In this document: positions 1-5,415 of the stretch, in pieces
Position numbering within the stretch: position 1 is the first letter of the stretch
Layout of the letters: each line of letters begins with the position of its first letter
DNA from: Oscillospiraceae bacterium
GTDB taxonomy: Bacteria; Bacillota; Clostridia; Oscillospirales; Oscillospiraceae
Reading direction: 5' to 3'
NCBI GenBank assembly: GCA_009776905.1
Contig: WRMX01000038.1
Span: 13,914 to 19,328 of the forward strand
Length of the DNA: 5,415 nucleotides
Notes under the pieces: generated by a model
Database searches by the model: none
The model's input: the letters and a program-made list of their open reading frames with translations, nothing else
What the model was told of the DNA's origin: nothing
Made by a program: the position numbers and the translations under genes

Positions 1-540
1 GCAAGCAACCTCCTCGTTGATAGGCTGCTGCTGGAAGGGGTCGCTCCCGCCTTTTATGAGGCTTCGTTTCCCGTTGATAATCTTCCATTTCTTCTTCAAC
101 CATCCGTCAGAGGTATTGTCGGGCGACAGCAGGCTTATTGCCGCCCCGTTGGGCGCAATGCCGAATAGTATATCGCCAACATCGTTGGAGAATCGGTTGT
201 CGAAGAAATTGATGCTTTCCCAGTCGAGGGTATTTGAGACAGGATTGATCCAGTATTGGTCGGACAACGAGAGTCCATAGCTTTTTATGGTCAGCTTGTC
301 TGCAGTTGCGACTCCCAACCGTTGAAGAGCCTCTTGTATGTTTTGCCTGCTTGCGGGTATAGACCGTCCATGCCACCAATCGTTCATGTCGCCTCTGTCT
401 GGCTGGTTGCCTTTGACAGTAATGCCGATTGGTATGCGCTCTGGCGCGAATACCGTCCGTATCTTTGATATGACGGCTGTTGCTTCGTCTATTTCAACTT
501 CCATAACAGGAATTTTTTTATGTGTCAGTATATAGGTCAT
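1..540 (-). CDS. HipA/CtkA-like Ser/Thr kinase, N-terminal 180 residues (3' end beyond the window)
   Basis: An open frame of 180 codons runs from the ATG at 538-540 to the left edge without a stop. Motifs seen, by residue: GRSIPASR (58-65), GLSLSDQYWI (89-98), INFFDN (110-115), DVGDILFG (120-127), DGWLKKKW (145-152), RSLIKGG with K163, and QPINEEVA (172-179). The order matches my recollection of clostridial proteins annotated as HipA-domain proteins: the LIKGG Lys would be the ATP-binding lysine and E176 in NEE the helix-C glutamate, comparable to HIIKLP and NEYY in E. coli HipA. HipA-family kinases phosphorylate protein targets such as glutamyl-tRNA synthetase and can arrest growth; the target here is unknown. 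The catalytic loop and Mg-binding Asp would lie outside the window, so activity cannot be judged. The ATGA overlap with the AlbA_2 regulator implies coupled translation. The call rests on remembered motifs and no database search. Confidence 0.75.
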   Translation of the reverse strand, partial: MTYILTHKKIPVMEVEIDEATAVISKIRTVFAPERIPIGITVKGNQPDRGDMNDWWHGRSIPASRQNIQEALQRLGVATADKLTIKSYGLSLSDQYWINPVSNTLDWESINFFDNRFSNDVGDILFGIAPNGAAISLLSPDNTSDGWLKKKWKIINGKRSLIKGGSDPFQQQPINEEVAC

Positions 541-2138
541 GCTTGCTCCCCTGCCGATTTCTTAGCTTTTTCAGGGAGGTTCACTACCCAATGGCCATTT
601 TTATCGGAGCCTTTACGCTCGATTAGGTTTAATTCTCTTAAAGCTTTAACATTCGACTCAATACGCCTTTTTGTAATTCCAAGATGGTCACTAAGTTGCT
701 GTGCAGTGAATCGAGGATTTGTTGTTAACAAGACTAGTATTTTGTTTTGTGTATCATTTACACCGACGTTTGCACCGACAGTAGCGACATTTACACCGAC
801 GTTTGCACCGACAGCGGCGGTACTTACAGTTTCTTCATCAAGGATGCTACCAGCATTTACACCGTTGTTTACACCGACTCTATCAGTGTTTACACCGTCG
901 TTTACAGTGTCTTTTATGGTGTCGTTAATAGTGCCGTTTATGGTGTCATTTTCATCGGTTTTGCCGATATCATGATCCTTATAGTCAACTATATTTAAAT
1001 ATCCGGCGTCGTGAACACCTGCAGGGAAAGGACGGTAGAAAATGACCGCAAAGCCCATCTTTCTAATTTCAAACTCGACCTTTATGCCGGCATCTATGCA
1101 CTCATTTGAAATTCTTTTTATGCCTGTTCCAAAACTCTCAATATCCTTTACATAATACATGAGCTGCGCTAATTGCGGGTTCCGCTTGATCGAACTGCCA
1201 TTTCCATCAATGAAATCCTGAGGGGTATATCCCAATGGAAATGTACCTGGATTATAAATCTCCACCCTGTCGCTATACACGACGACCTCGTTGTTCTGTG
1301 ATGATTTGAAATCCCGGTGGCAGTATGAATTTATTATAGCCTCACGAACTGCAAATATTGGAATTTCAGGAATTTCCTTTCGTTCGATAGATCCATCAAA
1401 TTCAACTCGATAACGGATGTTATTACCGACATACCGCTCTGCAATACCCATCATCTGCATAATGCTTCCGCCGGCGCGATTTATGTCGAGGAAAGTAAGA
1501 CGCTCATGCGTAGCGAATATTGCCATTTGCAACTCCAAAAGCGATTCACCGCAGAACCATACCGCAGCAGCATTTTTTAGTTTGCCGTCTCTTAGCAGAT
1601 CAAGCCTCGTAAGTGTGTCTACTTTTGCTGTATAGGGGAAATCAATGCGGCCAACATTATTTGCGCGTTCAATATATCTTCTTAATACTTCTTCATCAAC
1701 GTCATCTATAGTTTTGTTTGATGGCTCGCTATCCCATGAATCTTTTCCCATATGTTTCCGTAATATATAGTCTTCCAGCGCAGCTGAAGACATTTGCTTA
1801 TCCTCATCAGCGACGCGAATATATGCGCGCCCATACGCCAGATAAGGCGATCTATCTCCTGTAAATTCCACATGGATACACCGCAAATGGTCAATTATTG
1901 CTTCTGAGATTTTTGGATATACTTTTGGTTCCAGATGATTGGAAACCGCTTGACTAATGTCACGCAGCGTATCTGCCCCAATCTCTTGACCAACAGGTGT
2001 ACCGTTGTTATGAACACCAAAATACAACTCGCCGCCACCATGCTTGTTCAGGATAGCTGCCATTGAGATAACGCCTTCTCTGAGTTCAGCAGTCGATTTT
2101 TTAAATTCCAGTTTTTCGCTTTCTTTTCCGACAATCAT
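537..2138 (-). CDS. AlbA_2 (Schlafen-type) / GHKL ATPase-like / winged-helix regulator, RecG-like family
   Basis: This is a complete 533-residue protein of the family often called 'ATP-dependent DNA helicase RecG-like' or 'ATP-binding protein', but it has no helicase motifs. Domains seen: AlbA_2 (about 5-125) with E6xxxxEFK and a Gly-rich KHGGGELYFGV turn; a middle region; HATPase_c_4 (about 255-370) with REAIINSYCHRDF, where E266 and N270 fit the GHKL N-box, then VEIYNPGTFP and ESFGTGIKRI; a low-complexity linker (396-462); and a C-terminal winged helix (about 463-520). The family is inferred to act as DNA- or nucleic-acid-binding regulators, frequently in accessory or defence regions; the biochemical activity is poorly known. 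It follows the MBL gene by 42 bp, and its TGA overlaps the ATG of the HipA-like gene, so the two are probably translationally coupled. By eye its DNA is more AT-rich than dnaE, which would fit acquired cargo. Confidence 0.9.
   Translation of the reverse strand: MIVGKESEKLEFKKSTAELREGVISMAAILNKHGGGELYFGVHNNGTPVGQEIGADTLRDISQAVSNHLEPKVYPKISEAIIDHLRCIHVEFTGDRSPYLAYGRAYIRVADEDKQMSSAALEDYILRKHMGKDSWDSEPSNKTIDDVDEEVLRRYIERANNVGRIDFPYTAKVDTLTRLDLLRDGKLKNAAAVWFCGESLLELQMAIFATHERLTFLDINRAGGSIMQMMGIAERYVGNNIRYRVEFDGSIERKEIPEIPIFAVREAIINSYCHRDFKSSQNNEVVVYSDRVEIYNPGTFPLGYTPQDFIDGNGSSIKRNPQLAQLMYYVKDIESFGTGIKRISNECIDAGIKVEFEIRKMGFAVIFYRPFPAGVHDAGYLNIVDYKDHDIGKTDENDTINGTINDTIKDTVNDGVNTDRVGVNNGVNAGSILDEETVSTAAVGANVGVNVATVGANVGVNDTQNKILVLLTTNPRFTAQQLSDHLGITKRRIESNVKALRELNLIERKGSDKNGHWVVNLPEKAKKSAGEQA
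546..552 (-). promoter_or_regulatory. Ribosome-binding site of the HipA-like gene
   Basis: The minus strand reads AGGGGAG, 5 nt before the ATG at 538-540, inside the last codons of the AlbA_2 gene. Together with the ATGA overlap it decides the start of the downstream gene in favour of this ATG over the next Met, 12 codons later. Confidence 0.75.
755..814 (-). repeat. Exact 27-bp direct repeat with 33-bp period
   Basis: Positions 755-781 and 788-814 are identical over 27 bp and offset by 33 bp (11 codons). They encode VGANVGVN-VAT-VGANVGVN. The identity at DNA level suggests a recent in-frame duplication by slippage. Confidence 0.9.
891..950 (-). repeat. Five degenerate 12-bp tandem units encoding NDTI-like tetrapeptides
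   Basis: Read on the minus strand, the units encode NDTI, NGTI, NDTI, KDTV and NDGV. The period is exactly four codons and the DNA has diverged more than in the 27-bp repeat, so this array looks older. It forms the N-terminal half of the flexible linker. Confidence 0.8.
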
Positions 2139-2144
2139 GGGTAT

Positions 2145-2150
2145 ACCTCA
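2145..2150 (-). promoter_or_regulatory. Ribosome-binding site of the AlbA_2 regulator gene
   Basis: The minus strand reads TGAGGT, 6 nt before the ATG at 2136-2138. It is a moderate match and supports the chosen start, which also begins just before the conserved N-terminal ExxxxEFK motif. Confidence 0.65.
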
Positions 2151-2175
2151 CATTTTGAACACTACATATATGGAT

Positions 2176-2188
2176 TATTCTCAGAATA
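2176..2188. promoter_or_regulatory. Perfect 13-bp palindrome, possible operator
   Basis: TATTCT-C-AGAATA has two 6-bp arms around one central base. It spans the stop codon of the MBL gene and lies 38 bp upstream of the ATG of the AlbA_2 regulator gene. A site of this size and position could be an operator for self-regulation by the winged helix, as in hipBA operons. No strong -35/-10 pair is visible here. Chance occurrence in AT-rich DNA is possible, and it is too short and lacks the T-run of a terminator. Confidence 0.3.
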
Positions 2189-2879
2189 CGAATTTTGCGA
2201 TGCCGACGTTATACATTTTCATATTTTCAATGAAATCTGTGTCTACGCCTTCGACTTTGCCATTTTTGCATCTAACCGCTCCGTCGATGAGCCCATCGAT
2301 GATATCGCCGCCGATTGGAAAGCTGCCATGCGAAGGATATACAATATCAAAACGGTTACGCATAGAGCTGAGCTTTTGCAAGCTGTTGATATACGCATCG
2401 AAATCGCGCCAATAATCACACATTGCGATGATATCGTCAAGAATGCTATCGCCACCGAGAAGAACGCGATTCTCGGCATCCAGCAGCGCGATGCTGCCGG
2501 GGGTGTGGCCTGGAATCAGAATGATCTCAAATGAGCGGCCTCCCAAGTCGATGATGTCCCCCTCCCACAACGGTGATACTGCAAGCTCCTCCCCCTCCGC
2601 TTTGTGGTAGCGGGCAAACTCCGATGGGTGCATGTACGCGATTTCGAATTGCCTGTTGCCTCCGACATGATCATAATCCGCATGAGTATTCACCAGCATT
2701 ACAGGGAGATTCGTGTAACTGCTGATGATGCTTCTCAGGTCGCCGCTGCCATATCCGCTGTCGACAACCAGCGCTCTTTCACTGCCCGCAAACAGGAATA
2801 TACGCGCTCCTTTATCGTCTATACGCCAACTCATATCATCAATTTGGTCGACTATATAATTATTTTCCTCATTTAACAT
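2181..2879 (-). CDS. Metallo-beta-lactamase-fold hydrolase, glyoxalase II-like
   Basis: This is a complete 232-residue protein of the MBL-fold metallohydrolase superfamily; members bind one or two zinc or iron ions and hydrolyse esters, thioesters, lactones or phosphoesters. Seen: THADYDHVGG with H66, D68, D70 and H71, PGHTPGS with H125, GGDS with D144, and YPSHG with H184. These are in the usual order and spacing, except that Asp replaces the second His of HxHxDH. There is no signal peptide or membrane segment, so it is probably cytoplasmic. The start is supported by an ideal ribosome-binding site. It lies 52 bp after dnaE on the same strand with no terminator visible, so it may be read together with dnaE. 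The substrate cannot be told from sequence; the length and motifs fit generic small glyoxalase II-like hydrolases rather than true lactamases, RNases or ComEC. The superfamily call is secure. Confidence 0.92.
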   Translation of the reverse strand: MLNEENNYIVDQIDDMSWRIDDKGARIFLFAGSERALVVDSGYGSGDLRSIISSYTNLPVMLVNTHADYDHVGGNRQFEIAYMHPSEFARYHKAEGEELAVSPLWEGDIIDLGGRSFEIILIPGHTPGSIALLDAENRVLLGGDSILDDIIAMCDYWRDFDAYINSLQKLSSMRNRFDIVYPSHGSFPIGGDIIDGLIDGAVRCKNGKVEGVDTDFIENMKMYNVGIAKFVF

Positions 2880-2886
2880 GCGTAAT

Positions 2887-2893
2887 CCTCCTC
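2887..2893 (-). promoter_or_regulatory. Ribosome-binding site of the MBL hydrolase gene
   Basis: The minus strand reads GAGGAGG, a near-perfect anti-16S match, 7 nt before the ATG at 2877-2879. It fixes the start and suggests efficient translation independent of the upstream dnaE. Confidence 0.85.
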
Positions 2894-2931
2894 AATATAA
2901 CACGTTCTGCCGCAAGCCATTGGACGCTTTT

Positions 2932-5415
2932 TCATTTCACGACGACGTTTTTGTCGCCGAGCATTTCGGACAGCTCGCGCAGGAGCGCGTCGTGAATGAT
3001 GCATTTTGTTCCGATGTTCTTTTTTGTATCGGCAAAATGGATGACAAGCTGCTCGCTGCCGGGAAACATCGTGAGTATCAGCTTCAACCGTTCATATTCA
3101 AAGCTCGATTGGCTCTCGAGCTTGACATACAGCTTCCTCTCGCAAGCGGATGAAAGACTGCCGGAGGCACCCGCTCCATCTCCCGTATCTCCCATGTCTC
3201 TGCCATGCCGCCCCGAATAACCACCGCCATACTGCCCCGAATACGCTCTGTCATCAGCGGCCACATTCCCCTGCGTATCAAAGAATTCCGATATCGGGCG
3301 AAATGAATCGGCGACGATCTGCGGTTCCTTCTCGTCCCTTGCAGAGATTTTTCCCGTCACGACGGCAGGGGTGCCCACCTGCATATGGCTGCCCGACTCG
3401 TCGATGACCCGCTGAAAGGCCAGCAGCTCTATGCTCCCGGTGCTGTCGTCGAGAGTGATATATGCCATGAGCGTGTCGTTGCGCGTGGGTTTGGTTTTGA
3501 CAGACTCGACGACGCCGGCTATTTTCACGCGTTGCTCGTCCTTCCACTTGATGTTTCCGCCCTCGTGGGCGAAGTCAGCCAGGATTTCTCCGATGCCGGC
3601 CACGCCGGCCTTTTTCAGCATGCTCTTGTAGTCGTCAAGCGGATGTCCCGAAAGGTATAACCCGGTGACTTCGCGCTCCATTCGCATCAAATCTTCCTTT
3701 GAAAACTCCTCGACGTTCGGAAGCTCGATGCCTCCCGACGGAGCCCGGCTCGATCCCCCGGAGAGGTCGAACATGTCGATCTGGCCATCGACATTGTGGC
3801 GCCTGTTGTCCGCGACGCTGTCCATGACGGTCTGGCATACCATCATAAGCTGCCTTCTATTTGCCCCAAAGCTGTCGAAACATCCGCACTTGATGAGGCT
3901 TTCAAGCGCCCTGCGGTTCAAGTCATTGCCGTACATTCGCCTGCAAAACTCTTCAAACCCCGTAAAATAACCGTTTCTTTCGCGCTCTGCCATCATTTCG
4001 CCAAGAAAGCCGCGCCCGATGTTTCTGGCTGCCACGAGGCCATAACGGATGTTTTCGCCGGCGACCGAGAACATCGCATCAGATTCATTGATGTCGGGCG
4101 GAAGGAGGTTAATGCCCATCTCGCGGCATTCCGCAGCATATTCGGACACTTTATCGGCCTGGCCCAAGACGGACGACAGCAACGCCGCCATATATTCACG
4201 CGGGAAATGGCGCTTTAAATATGCAGTCTGATAAGCTATGACAGCATATGCCACGGCATGCGCTTTGTTGAAACCATAACCGGCAAAAGGAATGACGGTA
4301 TCATAAATTTGCCCGGCCGCTTCTCTAGGGATGCCGTTCGCAACGGCGCCCGGAATGCCCCTCTCTGCATCCCCATTGATGAATGTGTCCCGCTCCTTTT
4401 TGATTTCTGATTCCTTTTTTTTGCTCATTGCCCGGCGGATCATGTCCGCCTGCCCCAGCGAGAACCCGCCAAGCTTGCGCAGGATTTCTATGACATGCTC
4501 CTGATATACGATGCATCCATATGTAACTCCGAGGATTGGAACGAGTGCCGGATCGAGATATTTGATTTTTGACGGGTCGCGGCTGTTTTCGATGAATGCC
4601 TGGATCGAATCCATCGGCCCGGGGCGGTAGAGCGCGATGACCGCTGCAAGATCGTCAATGCTTCGCGCTTCGATCCCGACGCAGACCGCCGTCATCCCCT
4701 CGGACTCCATTTGAAAAACACCGAGCGTTTTTCCCTGTGAGAGCATCTTATATGTCGGGGCGTCGTCGTCAGGAATGTCGTCGATGGAGAATTCCGGCAT
4801 TGTCTTATGAATCTCGCCCAAGGCATCGTCGATGACAGTCAGGTTGCGCAAGCCCAGAAAGTCCATCTTCAGCAGCCCCAGCTCCTCGACCTCGTTCATG
4901 TTATATTGCGTCGCTATCCCATCGGTCTTTTTTGATAGCGCGAGCGGGACGTATTCGTGGACGGGCTGCCTGGTTATCACTATCCCGGCGGCGTGGGTGC
5001 CGGAGTCTTTTGGCATATCCTCCAGCGCCATCGCGGTATCGATAACGCGCTTGATCCTCGTGTCACCCTCATACATCGAACGCAAGGCGTTCGACATTTT
5101 CAACGCATCTTTCAGCTTTATGTTGAGCACATTCGGAATTTCCCTTGCTAGCTCGTTTTCCTCCTGAAACGTCAGCGCGAGCGCCTTTGACACGCTCCTG
5201 ACGGCGTTTTTCGCTTTTAGCGTGTTAAATGTGATGATCTGCGCAACATGGTCTTCGCCGTATTTCGCCTTGACATACTCAATGACCTCGCCTCGTCGCC
5301 GTTCGCAAAAATCAATATCGAAATCAGGCATCGAAATCCGCTCCGGATTTAGGAAGCGTTCAAAATACAGCTTATATTTGATAGGATCGACTGTCGTGAT
5401 ATCGAGGCAATATGC
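2932..5415 (-). CDS. dnaE: DNA polymerase III subunit alpha, C-terminal portion (5' end beyond the window)
   Basis: This is the replicative DNA polymerase catalytic subunit, a C-family polymerase acting with the sliding clamp at the fork. The reading frame is open to the right edge: 28 residues precede the first Met in view (5329-5331), so that Met is internal. The 827 visible residues match roughly residue 370 onward of a protein about 1150 long. Seen, counted from the internal Met: catalytic PDFDIDF (2-8), GTHAAG (111-116), third catalytic Asp in KMDFLGL (D157), GVFQMESEGM (204-213), ALYRPGPM (233-240), VYQEHV (275-280), GFNKAHA (353-359), a helix-hairpin-helix region (about 405-495), QIDMF clamp motif (517-521), an OB fold (about 602-680), a glycine-rich linker (about 695-724) and a small C-terminal domain ending in VVVK. 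The PHP domain lies outside the window. The family call is very secure. An unusual stretch after the first catalytic motif is listed as a finding. Confidence 0.97.
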   Translation of the reverse strand, partial: AYCLDITTVDPIKYKLYFERFLNPERISMPDFDIDFCERRRGEVIEYVKAKYGEDHVAQIITFNTLKAKNAVRSVSKALALTFQEENELAREIPNVLNIKLKDALKMSNALRSMYEGDTRIKRVIDTAMALEDMPKDSGTHAAGIVITRQPVHEYVPLALSKKTDGIATQYNMNEVEELGLLKMDFLGLRNLTVIDDALGEIHKTMPEFSIDDIPDDDAPTYKMLSQGKTLGVFQMESEGMTAVCVGIEARSIDDLAAVIALYRPGPMDSIQAFIENSRDPSKIKYLDPALVPILGVTYGCIVYQEHVIEILRKLGGFSLGQADMIRRAMSKKKESEIKKERDTFINGDAERGIPGAVANGIPREAAGQIYDTVIPFAGYGFNKAHAVAYAVIAYQTAYLKRHFPREYMAALLSSVLGQADKVSEYAAECREMGINLLPPDINESDAMFSVAGENIRYGLVAARNIGRGFLGEMMAERERNGYFTGFEEFCRRMYGNDLNRRALESLIKCGCFDSFGANRRQLMMVCQTVMDSVADNRRHNVDGQIDMFDLSGGSSRAPSGGIELPNVEEFSKEDLMRMEREVTGLYLSGHPLDDYKSMLKKAGVAGIGEILADFAHEGGNIKWKDEQRVKIAGVVESVKTKPTRNDTLMAYITLDDSTGSIELLAFQRVIDESGSHMQVGTPAVVTGKISARDEKEPQIVADSFRPISEFFDTQGNVAADDRAYSGQYGGGYSGRHGRDMGDTGDGAGASGSLSSACERKLYVKLESQSSFEYERLKLILTMFPGSEQLVIHFADTKKNIGTKCIIHDALLRELSEMLGDKNVVVK
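3160..3249 (-). other. Glycine-rich linker of DnaE
   Basis: About 30 residues rich in Gly, Ser, Asp, Arg and Tyr (for example GQYGGGYSGRHG) separate the OB fold from the C-terminal domain. The composition points to a flexible, disordered tether. The reading frame stays open and the flanking domains are intact, so it is a linker and not a frameshift. Confidence 0.7.
3769..3783 (-). other. Clamp-binding motif QIDMF within dnaE
   Basis: The codons CAG ATC GAC ATG TTC encode QIDMF, followed by DL. It sits after the helix-hairpin-helix region and before the OB fold, the same place as the internal QADMF clamp-binding motif of E. coli DnaE. It therefore probably binds the beta sliding clamp. The match is by motif and position only. 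Confidence 0.8.

Larger units (their letters stand above)
753..953 (-). repeat. In-frame low-complexity repeat linker of the AlbA_2 regulator
   Basis: About 67 codons encode short Asn/Val/Thr/Gly/Asp repeats between the HATPase_c_4 domain and the winged helix. The plus-strand 9-mer TTTACACCG (coding GVN) occurs exactly at 757, 790, 856, 868 and 889, always separated by multiples of three. Selection at the protein level is therefore likely, with repeat number free to change in frame. Similar VNGT/INDT-type linkers are, as far as I recall, common in this family. Confidence 0.85.

Noticed and set aside
755..950. Repeat cluster considered as a CRISPR array or replication iterons
   Set aside because: The repeats lie inside an intact coding frame, the unit spacing is always a multiple of three, there are no unique spacers of constant length, and the encoded protein continues into a good winged helix.
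520..975. Plus-strand 151-codon open frame
   Set aside because: It lies antisense to the end of the regulator gene, and its FTPTFAPT-like repeats are simply the complement of the repeat linker. It has no ribosome-binding site of note.
537..2138. Annotation as RecG helicase
   Set aside because: There are no Walker A/B or superfamily 2 helicase motifs. The similarity to so-called RecG proteins comes only from the AlbA_2 and HATPase_c_4 domains.
2165..2172. CATATATG palindrome as a separate operator or -10 element
   Set aside because: Eight AT-rich bases are too short to claim alone, and no matching -35 was found at a proper distance.
2880..2931. Terminator or promoter between dnaE and the MBL gene
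   Set aside because: No GC-rich hairpin followed by a T-run and no convincing -35/-10 pair is present. Only the ribosome-binding site of the MBL gene can be supported.
3796..4218. Plus-strand 140-codon open frame antisense to dnaE
   Set aside because: dnaE is clearly coding on the opposite strand here, and the plus-strand translation shows no recognisable domain. Such shadow frames are expected in GC-rich genes.
5329..5331. ATG considered as the true start of the polymerase gene
   Set aside because: The frame continues upstream to the edge with typical DnaE residues (ending LNPERIS) just before the catalytic motif, and essential N-terminal domains would be missing.

Overview
The window carries four genes, all on the minus strand and closely packed, so transcription runs from the right edge towards the left. 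Protein similarity, judged by eye, suggests a bacterium of the Bacillota, most likely a clostridial lineage. The replicative polymerase has a DnaE1-type C-terminus with a VVVK ending, the ribosome-binding sites are strong GGAGG types, and the HipA-like protein resembles a form I associate with Clostridia. No species can be named from this sequence.

Right half (2932-5415): the C-terminal two thirds or more of DNA polymerase III alpha subunit, dnaE. It enters from the right edge, so the PHP domain and N-terminal palm are missing. The visible part contains the catalytic PDxDxDF motif, the third catalytic Asp, a (HhH)2 region, a QIDMF clamp-binding motif, an OB fold and a glycine-rich linker before the last domain. 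Centre right (2181-2879): a 232-residue metallo-beta-lactamase-fold hydrolase, 52 bp downstream of dnaE and with a strong ribosome-binding site.

Left half (1-2138): an accessory-looking two-gene unit. The first gene encodes a 533-residue protein with an AlbA_2 (Schlafen-type) domain, a GHKL-like HATPase_c_4 domain, a low-complexity repeat linker and a C-terminal winged helix. Such proteins are often mislabelled RecG helicase. Its stop codon overlaps by 4 nt (ATGA) the start of a second gene that runs off the left edge. The 180 visible residues of that gene look like the N-terminal part of a HipA/CtkA-like Ser/Thr kinase. The layout resembles hipBA operons, in which a DNA-binding regulator precedes and overlaps the kinase toxin, but here the regulator is an AlbA_2-GHKL-winged-helix protein and not a small HipB. 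This is the most interesting feature of the window. A 13-bp palindrome just upstream of the regulator gene is a possible operator.

The gaps between genes are 52, 42 and -4 bp. I saw no tRNA, rRNA, CRISPR array, insertion sequence or convincing factor-independent terminator.
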